NCBI RefSeq assembly: GCF_000967425.1
Contig: NZ_FO082820.1
Coordinates: 2,046,001 to 2,110,000 of the forward strand
Direction: 5' to 3'
Source: Pseudorhizobium banfieldiae
GTDB taxonomy: Bacteria; Pseudomonadota; Alphaproteobacteria; Rhizobiales; Rhizobiaceae
DNA: 64,000 bases
Shown here: in pieces, positions 9,814-18,132 of the stretch
Layout of the letters: every line of letters starts with the position of its first letter
How positions within the stretch are numbered: the stretch's first letter is position 1
The notes under the pieces: generated by a model
Told to the model about the DNA's origin: nothing
Database searches by the model: none
Seen by the model: only the letters and a program-made list of their open reading frames with translations
Translations under genes and position numbers: made by a program

Positions 9814-11223
9814 TCAGACCTCTCCGATCAGCATAGTCGCTTCGACCGTAGCGGGTACTTCAGGAAACGAAAGTAGACCGGCAGCCTTAAGGAGGGAGAC
9901 CCTGCATAGAGCGGCAAAGTCAGCGTCTCCTGTATCCGCAACATACTTCGCGACGCGAAACAAATCCGCTGTTGCGACCAATCCGGTTCCGGAAGTCGTA
10001 GCAGAAGCGATGCACTTCGCAGTGAACTGCACATCCCTCTCCGTCGGTATCTGAAGCCTGAAGCCATTGCCAAACAATATAGGCTTAGCCGGAGTAGTGA
10101 CCTCTTCACGAGCGAAATCCTCGTGAATGTTCATCGAAAGCTGCCGCAGTTTCTCGATGTTGATAGGTTTATTATCTTTCCCCTCGGCCTCACCCAGAAG
10201 GCGTCCTTCCGGGCTCCGAAAGACAACGTCGAACTCCGAATTCGAGTCCTTGTACGTTTCTGCCTCGAAACCCAGTGTAATCAATGCGCGGATGATAGCT
10301 TTCTCGAGAGGGAGACCTTTCTCATAGAGCAGTGCTCGCATTGAACCCGCTTGTAGTAGAGCATCGGCTACCTCTTCCTTGCGCTTCTGAGCCTCGATCA
10401 GTCTTTGCTCCGCCTCAAGAAGGGTCGCCCTGAGCGCACCTTCTTCCTCTAGCGAATATGCATCTTGTTGGCTCCACTGGGGTGCCGGCGTCAATTCGTT
10501 GTCGGCTCGTAAAGCGGCATCAAGAGCCAGCCAAGAATGGACTATTTTACCTGCGAAAGCTCCCGCTTCGTCATTGAATACACCATCCTCAAAAAAATTC
10601 TCGGAATAAAAATCCAGCATTGGCAAAGCAACGAAGTTACCGCCTGCGGCCGTCCTGTAAATTCCCCCTACTATTTGATCCCCTGCCTTAGTTAAGATGG
10701 CACTTGACGGTTTGCTCCCGTTCAATGTCACTTCGAACCGCGAACCTCCACCGAACTCCGCCCAGTAGGATGCGAGCGTATTTGCCTGCAGCGATAGTTT
10801 AATCGCGCTGCCGGAGGCATTTATCGGCATTAAGGAGAAGGGCAAGCATTCATAGTTTGAGTAGGCGGAGACCAGTCGGGTCGTCTTTCGATTCCTTCCT
10901 GTGCCAGAGTAGCTGCGATCCCCCGTGTCGACGAATATTTCCTTTAGCTCTTCAAGATAACAAATCACCGTTCGTCCGGCGTCCAACGCAAGCTTTATTT
11001 CCCGTCTCCAATGCTCGCATCGCTCCCTCAACCTAAAGCTTTCGCCCTCATCTAGACAGACTTTTCCTTGGTAGCTGTCATGATAACTGACCATGTCCGA
11101 TATATGGGGCAGAAAAACCGCTATATCCCAGTCGAGAAGCGTTCGCTTAGAGTTGAATGGGATCTGATCGACTGTATCGCAGTGCAGTTGTACGCCGATT
11201 GCAACAATCCTTCGTGGCGCCAC
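9814..11223 (-). CDS. Orphan protein with C-terminal PD-(D/E)XK nuclease signature, probably horizontally acquired
   Basis: I do not recognise this 469-residue protein as a named family. Residues 1-130 look like a small alpha/beta domain (LLDWDIAVFLPH at 29-40; LALDAGRTVICYLEEL at 78-93). Residues 130-235 are beta-rich, and 250-300 form a charged coiled coil (ATLLEAEQRLIEAQKRKEE). Residues 303-425 resemble a restriction-endonuclease fold: helix LEKAIIRALITLGFEAE, strand EFDVVF with D332, then E347-G-K349 in GEAEGKD, then helix NIEKLRQL, and later LFGNGFR and ATADLFRVAK. D332 with E347xK349 fits a PD-(D/E)XK active site. The GTG start has GGAGG eight bases upstream. The gene is visibly AT-richer than both flanks and has no partner genes. 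A role in phage or plasmid defence is plausible but unproven. Confidence 0.7.
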   Translation of the reverse strand: MAPRRIVAIGVQLHCDTVDQIPFNSKRTLLDWDIAVFLPHISDMVSYHDSYQGKVCLDEGESFRLRERCEHWRREIKLALDAGRTVICYLEELKEIFVDTGDRSYSGTGRNRKTTRLVSAYSNYECLPFSLMPINASGSAIKLSLQANTLASYWAEFGGGSRFEVTLNGSKPSSAILTKAGDQIVGGIYRTAAGGNFVALPMLDFYSENFFEDGVFNDEAGAFAGKIVHSWLALDAALRADNELTPAPQWSQQDAYSLEEEGALRATLLEAEQRLIEAQKRKEEVADALLQAGSMRALLYEKGLPLEKAIIRALITLGFEAETYKDSNSEFDVVFRSPEGRLLGEAEGKDNKPINIEKLRQLSMNIHEDFAREEVTTPAKPILFGNGFRLQIPTERDVQFTAKCIASATTSGTGLVATADLFRVAKYVADTGDADFAALCRVSLLKAAGLLSFPEVPATVEATMLIGEV

Positions 11224-11439
11224 CGATGTTTCCTCCAGCTAGGACTCAAACAACGTCCACAGCTTATGCTCCTAGTCAAGAATACCGAAGTTCGCCTTCA
11301 TTCAACCAACTGCTTTTCTTTCAGAGCTGCCTCACCTGCACCAGAGACGAGTCAGCCTACTTGGGTCCCCCCGTTCAAGTAAGCCTTGTCCAACTCCGCG
11401 ACTGGTGGCTTCCTTCAAGCCACTCACCGACACCACCCC

Positions 11440-11793
11440 CTACCCCTCCAGAAACCCCACCACCTGCGTCACCCTTCCCGCCGCGTCCAGCCGCGCCACA
11501 TCCATGCCGCGCGCGACGGCCTCGCCGCTGGGCGAGACGAGGGTCCAGGAAAAGCGGGTGAAGGGGCCGTGGCCGTCGGGGGTGCCGGAAAGCTCGAAGC
11601 GGTGGCCGGGGAAGTGGCTGCGAGCGGCGGCGATCATGGCGGAGATGCCGGCGGGGCCTTCCCCCTGCATCAGCGGGTCGGCGTAGCGGGCGTCAGCGGC
11701 CCAGTCCCTGGTGAGCGCGGCAGTCCGGGCGGCGTCGTCCGCCTCGTTCCAGAGGGCGAGATAGGCGTTGGCGATGGCGAGATGATCGGTCAT
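11440..11793 (-). CDS. SnoaL/NTF2-like small protein
   Basis: This 117-residue protein has the compact alpha+beta cone of the SnoaL/NTF2-like superfamily. The helical start is AIANAYLALWNEADDAARTAAL, followed by WAADARYADPLMQGEGPAGI, and the strands end in GMDVARLDAAGRVTQVVGFLEG. Members bind or isomerise small hydrophobic molecules; the ligand here is unknown. ATG 11793 is chosen because AAAGGAG lies seven bases upstream; a longer frame reaches 11928 but would run through the shared promoter and palindrome. The gene is divergent from the XRE/MmyB regulator, and the perfect palindrome lies between them. It is therefore probably the regulated target gene. Confidence 0.78.
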   Translation of the reverse strand: MTDHLAIANAYLALWNEADDAARTAALTRDWAADARYADPLMQGEGPAGISAMIAAARSHFPGHRFELSGTPDGHGPFTRFSWTLVSPSGEAVARGMDVARLDAAGRVTQVVGFLEG

Positions 11794-11851
11794 GGTCGTG
11801 CTCCTTTCGTTGATCACGGCCCGAACCTGACGGGGCAGAGGAGGCAGAACA

Positions 11852-11868
11852 ATTACCTCCGAGGTAAT
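11852..11868. promoter_or_regulatory. Perfect 17-bp palindrome, probable operator of the XRE/MmyB regulator
   Basis: ATTACCTC-C-GAGGTAAT is a perfect 8+1+8 inverted repeat. It lies in the 108-base gap between the divergent SnoaL-like gene (58 bases away) and the XRE regulator gene (33 bases away). Position and symmetry suit a dimeric helix-turn-helix repressor or activator that controls both promoters and itself. The binding assignment is inferred from context. Confidence 0.7.
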
Positions 11869-11901
11869 CGTATTCCGCCGCTCCTCTGCTAGGGTTTGCC
11901 C

Positions 11902-12732
11902 ATGACCCAGGCAGACACCCTCACCCAATCACCCTCGCCCCCGACCGGCGTCGGCACCGTGCTTCGCGAATGGCGCAGCCGCCGGCGCATGAGCCAGCTC
12001 GACCTTGCGCTCGACGCCGAAATATCAGCCCGGCACCTGAGCTTCGTCGAAAGCGGGCGATCCTCGCCAAGCCGTGACCTGCTGCTGAGGCTCGCCGAGC
12101 GGCTGTCGATGCCGCTGCGTGCTCAGAACCGCCTGCTGCTTTCGGCCGGCTATGCACCCGTTCATCCGGAAGCGGCCTTCGATGCGCCGGAGCTTACGGA
12201 GATACGGCAGACGGTGGAGACCATCCTGACGGGCCACATGCCCTTCCCCGCCATTGCCGTCGACGGGCGGTGGACCCTGCTGCAGGCGAACGCAGCCGCG
12301 ACGGCACTGTTCGAAGGCATTGATCCCATAGTGCTGGCGCCGCCGCTCAACGTGCTGCGGCTCAGCCTCCATCCGCAGGGACTGGCGCCCCGGATCGCAA
12401 ACCTCGGCGAATGGAGGCACCACGTGCTGGAGCGATCGCGGGTGCAGATGGAGGGCTCGGGCGATCCCTTCCTGGCAGAATTGCATACGGAGCTTTCCGC
12501 CTATCCGGCGCCGCCGGCACCGAAGGAGAATCGGACCCACCCGCTGCTTGCCGTGCCGCTCGAACTGCGCATGCCGGGAAACGACCGGGTGCTTCGCTTC
12601 ATATCGACCACCACCGTCTTCAGCACCGCAACCAGTGTCACCCTCTCCGAACTGGCGCTGGAATGCTTTTACCCCGCAGACGCCGAGACCCGGGCAGGCC
12701 TGATGAAAAGCCAAGAAAGGAGCGTGTCATGA
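11902..12732 (+). CDS. XRE-family transcriptional regulator with MmyB-like ligand-binding domain
   Basis: This 276-residue regulator has an N-terminal helix-turn-helix of the XRE type at about residues 12-70 (LREWRSRRRMSQLDLALDAE, then ISARHLSFVESGRSSPSRD). The C-terminal domain, about 100-265, is of the MmyB-like/PAS-related type, with FPAIAVDGRWTLLQANAAA and LRMPGNDRVLRFISTTTVF. Proteins of this architecture sit next to short-chain dehydrogenases, monooxygenases or SnoaL genes and bind palindromes in the shared gap, which matches this locus. ATG 11902 is used rather than a TTG six bases upstream. Its stop overlaps the start of the ABM monooxygenase gene (ATGA), so the two are one transcript. 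The ligand is unknown. Confidence 0.88.
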   Translation: MTQADTLTQSPSPPTGVGTVLREWRSRRRMSQLDLALDAEISARHLSFVESGRSSPSRDLLLRLAERLSMPLRAQNRLLLSAGYAPVHPEAAFDAPELTEIRQTVETILTGHMPFPAIAVDGRWTLLQANAAATALFEGIDPIVLAPPLNVLRLSLHPQGLAPRIANLGEWRHHVLERSRVQMEGSGDPFLAELHTELSAYPAPPAPKENRTHPLLAVPLELRMPGNDRVLRFISTTTVFSTATSVTLSELALECFYPADAETRAGLMKSQERSVS

Positions 12733-13037
12733 GCGTCACCTACCTGATCGAGTTCGACGTCATGCCCACGGAGCGCGAGCGCTTCCTGAGGCTGCTGAAC
12801 GGAGTGCTGGACGCCATGCGCCACGAGGCAATGTTCGTGTACGCGGCCCTGCATGCCGACCCGGAGAACGACACCCGTTTCCTGCTGCACGAGACATGGC
12901 AAAGCCATGAGGACGTGCTGACGGTGCAACTTGCCCGCCCCTATCGCGAGGAATGGCATGCAGCGCTGCCGGACCTCTTGGCAGCCGAGCGGAAGATCTC
13001 CATCTGGCAGCCGCTGCGCAGCGACCTGTCAGTGTGA
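12729..13037 (+). CDS. Antibiotic biosynthesis monooxygenase (ABM) domain protein
   Basis: This 102-residue protein is a single ABM (dimeric ferredoxin-like) domain. It opens with TYLIEFDVMPTERERFLRLL, continues with AALHADPENDTRFLLHETW, and ends with REEWHAALPDLLAAER. Family members include quinol monooxygenases and reactive-aldehyde or heme-related enzymes; the short form here cannot be assigned a substrate. The start lies within the regulator's stop (ATGA overlap), with AAAGGAG upstream inside the regulator gene. Co-transcription with the regulator suggests that its enzyme activity responds to the regulator's ligand. Confidence 0.85.
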   Translation: MSVTYLIEFDVMPTERERFLRLLNGVLDAMRHEAMFVYAALHADPENDTRFLLHETWQSHEDVLTVQLARPYREEWHAALPDLLAAERKISIWQPLRSDLSV

Positions 13038-13119
13038 TCCACGCGACTCTGCTCGGCGACCCGTTGCGCTGGATCGGAACGGCGGCTAGGTCTCGTAAAG
13101 CATACGAGGAGGGCCTGGC

Positions 13120-14265
13120 ATGTTTCTTACCAATCACGACGTCGTCGAACTCACCGCCTGGCGGCGAAAGCTGCATGCCATGCCGGAAGTCTCCGGCGAC
13201 GAAGTGGCGACGGCGGCCGAGGTGCAGGCCTTCCTCGCCGAGACGGCCCCGGACAAGGTGATCTCCGGACTGGGCGGCACGGGCGTCGCGGCGGTCTTCG
13301 AGGGCGACGAAGCCGGACCGACCGTGCTCTTTCGCTGCGAACTCGACGCCCTGCCCATCGAGGAGATCTCGGACCTGCCGCACCGCTCGCGCCTGCCCGG
13401 CAAAGGCCATATGTGCGGCCATGACGGGCACACGGCGACGGTTGCGGCACTTGCGCGGGGATTTGCAAAGCAGCGCCCCCAGCGCGGCCGCGTCGTGCTG
13501 ATGTTCCAGCCGGCCGAAGAAACCGGCGCCGGTGCCGCGGCGGTGATTGCTGACGAGCGATTCGCGGAAATCCGGCCTGATTACTCTTTCTCGCTGCACA
13601 ACCTGCCGGGGCTGCCGCTCGGCCATGTCTGGCTGAAGGAAGGCATCGCCAACTGCGCCTCGCGCGGGTTGAAGATCATGCTGACAGGCAAGACGGCGCA
13701 TGCCTCCGCACCGGAAACGGGCAGATCGCCGATGCGGGCGATCGCGTCACTGATCTCGGCGTTGACGGATCTAAGCGGCGGTTCGGTCGCCGGTGGCGAC
13801 TTCGTCCTTGCCACGGTGGGACATGTGCATCTGGGAGAACCGGCCTTCGGCATTGCGCCAGCCTATGCGGAACTCTGGGTAACGCTACGCACAACCACGA
13901 ACGACCAGATGCAGGCACTGGTGGATGCGGCAGAAGGACTGGCGCGGGAGGCGGCGGAGAGGGACGGGTTGGCGCTCGAGACAAGCTACCACGAGATCTT
14001 CAGCCACTGCGACAACCAGCCGGAGGCGGTAACGATCCTGAGGGCGTCTCTCGATGCGGAAGGTGTCACCCATGAGCCGGGCGAGGCGCTGCGGGCCTCC
14101 GAAGATTTCGGCCTGTTCGGCACTGTTTCGAGGTCGGCGATGTTCTATCTCGGCGCCGGCGAGAAGCACCCTGCCCTGCACAATCCGGACTATGACTACC
14201 CGGACGACCTCATCCCGCTCGGCGCCCGCATCTTCATGCGCACGGCCAGGGACTTGCTCGGTTAG
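13120..14265 (+). CDS. M20-family amidohydrolase (hippurate hydrolase-like)
   Basis: This 381-residue metallohydrolase belongs to the M20D group (HipO, IAA-amino-acid hydrolase, N-acyl-amino-acid amidohydrolases). Metal-ligand motifs visible are MCGHDGHTATVAAL near residue 92, PAEETGAGAAAVI near 130, HNLPG near 160 and the terminal HNPDYDYPDD. The dimerisation insert begins at about residue 180 (GKTAHASAPETGRSPM). It would release an amino acid from an N-acyl conjugate. It follows the ABM gene by 82 bases and may belong to the same XRE-linked locus. It converges on the L,D-transpeptidase gene, sharing TTAG so that the two stop codons overlap. The exact substrate is not known. Confidence 0.9.
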   Translation: MFLTNHDVVELTAWRRKLHAMPEVSGDEVATAAEVQAFLAETAPDKVISGLGGTGVAAVFEGDEAGPTVLFRCELDALPIEEISDLPHRSRLPGKGHMCGHDGHTATVAALARGFAKQRPQRGRVVLMFQPAEETGAGAAAVIADERFAEIRPDYSFSLHNLPGLPLGHVWLKEGIANCASRGLKIMLTGKTAHASAPETGRSPMRAIASLISALTDLSGGSVAGGDFVLATVGHVHLGEPAFGIAPAYAELWVTLRTTTNDQMQALVDAAEGLAREAAERDGLALETSYHEIFSHCDNQPEAVTILRASLDAEGVTHEPGEALRASEDFGLFGTVSRSAMFYLGAGEKHPALHNPDYDYPDDLIPLGARIFMRTARDLLG

Positions 14266-15587
14266 GCGTCGTTACCACCGAAGAGCTTGACCAGCAGGTT
14301 CTGGTTCTTGCCTGGCAGGCGGCCGTTATATTGGGGCACGATGACCATGTGGGTGATCTCGCCGCGACGGAAGGCCGCCAGGAACTTGTCGTAGTGCTTG
14401 AAGGCGACGCAGCCATGCGAATCCCCTGGAGCGGAGCGCAGCAGGTAGGTGTGCGCCAGGAGCCCGGTACGGTTCTGCGGGTGCTTGCCGTCCACGGAAG
14501 TCAGGCGGATCGCCGCGACGCCATGGAAGGGCTTCTCGCGCATGGAGAGCTTGTAGGTACCGGGCGGCGTCGGGCCCTTCATCTTCACATGGGTGTATTT
14601 CGGGTTGTCGCGCATCTTGCCGATGCCGGAATGCGCTTCCAGCTTGGTGCCGTTCGGCATGTGCACCACCCCATTGGTGATGTCGTAGATCGCCACCTTC
14701 TTCGTGCCCGGATCGGGGATCGGCGTCACCTTGGGCAGCGACTTCATCGGGTTTTCGGGCTTCGCATAGGCCAGCACGGTGGAAGCCGGCTCGCCAGCGT
14801 CCTCGGCGGGAGCCCGGCCCGGCTTCGCGAGCTTCGCCGCAGCCAGCGCTTCGAGCGCCTTGGCGGCCGTCTCGGGACGCGAGGTCGGTAGCGGCCCCTG
14901 CATCGGCAGCGTGTCATCCATGAGGGCGGCCAGTTCGGTGGCGCGTCCCGCCTCTTCCGCCTCGATCGCCGCGGTCTCGACGGCGCTTTCGTCGGAGAGA
15001 CTCTCATCTTCCGTTACGTCGGAGGGAATGGACGCGGTGACGATTGCCGCATCGGACATCTCGACACGCGGCGCGAGCGCAACCATCTGGTTCATCGCCT
15101 CGTCCAGCATCTCCTTGACGATCTCTGTCTCCGGCCGGATCGCCGCGAGCTCCTGGAACTTGGCGTCCTCTGCGGCCGATGCGAAGGCGGCGCCGAGCGT
15201 CCCGACAACCGCGTTGCTCGCAGGACGCTGCGAGAGCACGGCGGCAAGTTGCGCGCCCTCAAGCCGAGACGCCTTGGGCGCCGCAGGCTGTCGGTAGAGG
15301 CGCTCGAACTTGCTGATCCTCAGCGCAGCGCGCTCCACCTGTTCCACCTCGTCGGCGACAACGGGTTTCCGCGACAGGGCGAGAGAGAACTCAGGCTTTG
15401 CGGGCGCGGAGAAAGAGGGTGCGAAGCTACTGACGGTGGTGGTCGCGGCGAACATCCAGACGCCGCCCAGCGCCGCGGTGGCAAGAGCCATCCGGCCTGC
15501 AAAGGCAATGCGCGAAAGGCGCCGAGGGCGCTTTGAAACCGGTGTGGAGGGAGTTGCGGTGCCGAATGCCTCGATCTCTAGCGCCAT
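14262..15587 (-). CDS. L,D-transpeptidase (YkuD domain) with long N-terminal region
   Basis: This 441-residue protein has one transmembrane anchor at about residues 25-55 (MALATAALGGVWMFAATTT). A low-complexity Ala/Glu-rich periplasmic stretch reaches to about residue 290. The C-terminal YkuD domain has the catalytic motif SHGCVAF, with Cys393 and an upstream HTYLLRSAPGD. Such enzymes make 3-3 peptidoglycan cross-links or attach proteins to the wall; Rhizobiales, which grow from the pole, use them heavily. ATG 15587 is chosen because it directly precedes ALEIEAFG and the anchor; a frame extending to 15623 has no better signal. It sits beside other cell-wall genes but is not part of the dcw cluster. 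Confidence 0.85.
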   Translation of the reverse strand: MALEIEAFGTATPSTPVSKRPRRLSRIAFAGRMALATAALGGVWMFAATTTVSSFAPSFSAPAKPEFSLALSRKPVVADEVEQVERAALRISKFERLYRQPAAPKASRLEGAQLAAVLSQRPASNAVVGTLGAAFASAAEDAKFQELAAIRPETEIVKEMLDEAMNQMVALAPRVEMSDAAIVTASIPSDVTEDESLSDESAVETAAIEAEEAGRATELAALMDDTLPMQGPLPTSRPETAAKALEALAAAKLAKPGRAPAEDAGEPASTVLAYAKPENPMKSLPKVTPIPDPGTKKVAIYDITNGVVHMPNGTKLEAHSGIGKMRDNPKYTHVKMKGPTPPGTYKLSMREKPFHGVAAIRLTSVDGKHPQNRTGLLAHTYLLRSAPGDSHGCVAFKHYDKFLAAFRRGEITHMVIVPQYNGRLPGKNQNLLVKLFGGNDA

Positions 15588-15873
15588 GATACTCGTTACC
15601 CGATCATTCTGCCAAAGCCGCAACTGCGACCATGTCCATCTGCATTGAACGGCGGCCCGAAGCCGTCATGCCGTCCGGCGACTGGATTAGAGAATGACGA
15701 TATATGGTAACCAATGTCTTTACGCCCCGCCCCAATTTGATGCTTTCGCCACTAGGGGGCAAACCTGCCGGAAATTTAGCAGGAATGCGGCGATCCGGTG
15801 GCAGGCGCTGGAAAAGCGGCATTTACGCACCACATGGCCTGTACCAATCAGCGGTGCGGACCGATGCATTGGG

Positions 15874-17097
15874 TCAGCCGTCGATGCGGCGGACGGTGGC
15901 ACGTTCCATGAAGAACCAGGGACGCAACTTGACGCCCAGCACATTGCCGGCGAAGGCCGCGACCGCCCAGAGGTAGCCGTGCAGGCTGCCGGACGCGATG
16001 CCGGAGAAGTAGGCGCCGATATTGCAGCCATAGGCGATGCGGGCGCCGTAGCCGAGCAGAAGCCCTCCGACGACCGCCGCCAGAACCGAGCGCAGCGGTA
16101 TCCTGAAGTTCGGCGCGAAACGACCGGCAAGTGCTGCCGCGAGCATCGCGCCGGCGATCAGGCCGAAGTCCATGACCGAGGTTACATCGGCAAAGACGCT
16201 CTCGGAGAGAGCCTTGGCATTGGCCGGTGCCTGCCAATATCCCCAGAAGGCCGGCTCGATGCCGATCAGCTGCACGCCCTTGGCACCCCACAGCGCAAAG
16301 GCCGAGGTGATGCCCCAGGGACGACCGGCGAGCGCCAGGGTCGCGAAGTTCAGAATGGCGAGTGCAATGGCACCGGCAACCAGCGGCCAAGGTCCGCGCA
16401 GGTAGCGGGCGAACCCTTCGCGCGCCGCTGCTTCAGGCTTTTCCAGCCCGCCGTGGCGCTTCTTCTCGACCGCGACCGTCAGGGCAGCGATGGCGCCAAA
16501 GATCGCCAGCGAGAGGAGGATACCCGGCACCGGACCGAGGCTCACCAACGTCGTCGGCGGCAGCGAGGGCAGGCTCGTCCACCACTCGAAGTGGATGGTC
16601 GCCAGCAGCGAGCCGACGATGAAGAAGAACAGCGTGACAAGCATCCGCGCATTGCCGCCGCCGGCGGTGAACAGCGTACCCGAGGCGCAACCGCCACCGA
16701 GTTGCATGCCCACGCCGAACATGAAGGCGCCGATGATGACCCCGGTTCCCGCAGGCGATACGAAGCCCCGAACCTCGTTTCCGAACAGCGTGCCGGACGC
16801 CAGGAAGGGGAAGAAGAGAACGACGGTGAGCGCAAGGAGGATCATCTGCACGCGAAGACCCCGGCCCCTGCCTTCGGCGATGAAGACGCGCCAGGCGGAG
16901 GTAAAGCCGAAAGCGGCATGATAGAGCGTAATCCCGAGCGCGCCGCCGATCAGGAAGAGCGCTCCGTGGGCAGCACCGTAGGTGTAGCCCAGCGCGACCG
17001 TGCCGGCGACAAGCGCGACAAGGGCGGCAAGTCCCGGGACGCCGATCGGCGAAGCGGTATCGACATGGGGCGATAGAGATGAACTGGCAATGGACAT
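15874..17097 (-). CDS. YeeE/YedE (TsuA-type) sulfur transporter
   Basis: This 407-residue polytopic membrane protein has about ten hydrophobic segments and an internal duplication. Conserved cysteine motifs are GGGCASGTLFTAGGGN near residue 140 and YGCNIGAYFSGIASGSLHG near 355. These match the YeeE/TsuA family, which conducts thiosulfate or another sulfur species across the inner membrane through a relay of Cys residues. No TusA/SirA-like partner gene is next to it. It is divergent from pncA across a 289-base gap. The AAATTCCGGAGTGTTGCC preceding the ATG supplies a GGAG ribosome-binding site. Confidence 0.88.
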   Translation of the reverse strand: MSIASSSLSPHVDTASPIGVPGLAALVALVAGTVALGYTYGAAHGALFLIGGALGITLYHAAFGFTSAWRVFIAEGRGRGLRVQMILLALTVVLFFPFLASGTLFGNEVRGFVSPAGTGVIIGAFMFGVGMQLGGGCASGTLFTAGGGNARMLVTLFFFIVGSLLATIHFEWWTSLPSLPPTTLVSLGPVPGILLSLAIFGAIAALTVAVEKKRHGGLEKPEAAAREGFARYLRGPWPLVAGAIALAILNFATLALAGRPWGITSAFALWGAKGVQLIGIEPAFWGYWQAPANAKALSESVFADVTSVMDFGLIAGAMLAAALAGRFAPNFRIPLRSVLAAVVGGLLLGYGARIAYGCNIGAYFSGIASGSLHGYLWAVAAFAGNVLGVKLRPWFFMERATVRRIDG

Positions 17098-17386
17098 GGC
17101 AACACTCCGGAATTTCCCAGAGTCTTAGCCCAGCCTGCCATTCCGAACGAGAAACCCTCTTCTGGCGGGCGCGCCGGCAGCGGATAATGTTTCCGCCGCC
17201 GGCATCCGACACGCAAAGCGCGTTCCGCGGTTCGCACGACCGGGTGGAAGGCGCCTTAGATTGCTGGTTTGCATGCTTACGCTCGACGGGCCATCCCGAC
17301 TTTCGTTCGCCATGACGCCTTCGAGGGTTGTTCGACTGCCACTGCTCGGTATTTAATCGGCCAAGAACAGAGAAGGAGGAACCACG

Positions 17387-18013
17387 ATGAAGGCCCTGCT
17401 GCTGGTGGATATCCAGAACGGCTTCTGCCCTGGCGGAAACCTCCCTGTCCCCGACGGCGAGAAAGTCGTGCCGGTGGCCAACCGCCTGATCGAGGAAGGC
17501 GGGTACGACGTCATCGTCGCCTCGCAGGACTGGCATCCTGAAGGCCACGGCAGCTTCGCTTCGCAACATCCCGGTAAGAAACCCTTCGAGATGGGCGAAC
17601 TCTGCGGTAGACCGCAAATGCTGTGGCCCGACCACTGCGTCCAGGGCACCAGCGACGCGGAGTTCCATCCCGACCTCAAGATCGATGACATCGATTATAT
17701 TCAGCAGAAGGGCGAAAACCCCGCGATCGACAGTTATTCCGCATTTCGCGACAACGACAAGGCGGCCGTCACCGGCCTTGCGGGCTATCTCCGCGCGCAG
17801 CAGATCAACGAACTCGACATCTGCGGCCTTGCCACGGATTACTGCGTCAAGTTCTCGGCACTCGATGCGGTCGAGATGCTGCCCGGCGTCCAGATATGCT
17901 TCATCGAGGATGCCAGCCGCGGAATCGATCCAAAGGGCGTGAAAGCCGCGATCGAGGAGATGCGGCAGAAGGGCGTCGGCGTCGTCAAGAGCCGCCAGAT
18001 TCTCAAGGACTGA
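17387..18013 (+). CDS. pncA: Nicotinamidase/pyrazinamidase
   Basis: This 208-residue isochorismatase-fold amidase converts nicotinamide to nicotinate for NAD salvage. The catalytic triad reads Asp8 (LLLVDIQNGF), Lys108 (IQQKGENP) and Cys153 (GLATDYCVKFSALDA). Metal ligands are in the D48-W-H50 motif of SQDWHPEGHGSF and at H83 in PDHCVQGT. The length is typical of PncA. A very good ribosome-binding site (AAGGAGGAA) precedes the ATG. It is monocistronic and divergent from the YeeE transporter; the 119 bases downstream hold only a weak hairpin before azlC. Confidence 0.95.
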   Translation: MKALLLVDIQNGFCPGGNLPVPDGEKVVPVANRLIEEGGYDVIVASQDWHPEGHGSFASQHPGKKPFEMGELCGRPQMLWPDHCVQGTSDAEFHPDLKIDDIDYIQQKGENPAIDSYSAFRDNDKAAVTGLAGYLRAQQINELDICGLATDYCVKFSALDAVEMLPGVQICFIEDASRGIDPKGVKAAIEEMRQKGVGVVKSRQILKD

Positions 18014-18132
18014 CCACCACGGCGAGCACCAACTCTTCGCCGGGACTTCACCAGAATCGATCGATGCATCAGCGCTATTGAATTGCGCCGGGCATTCCCT
18101 CTCGCCTAAGGGAGTGGGAAGAAGGAATCCCC

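Noticed and set aside
11405..11423. GTGGCTT-N5-AAGCCAC hairpin after the SnoaL-like gene
   Set aside because: It has a 7-bp stem but no T-run on either strand, so it is too weak to call a terminator or an attachment site.
9814..11439. Possible att sites flanking the low-GC gene
   Set aside because: No direct repeat, tRNA gene, integrase or transposase could be seen at either edge.
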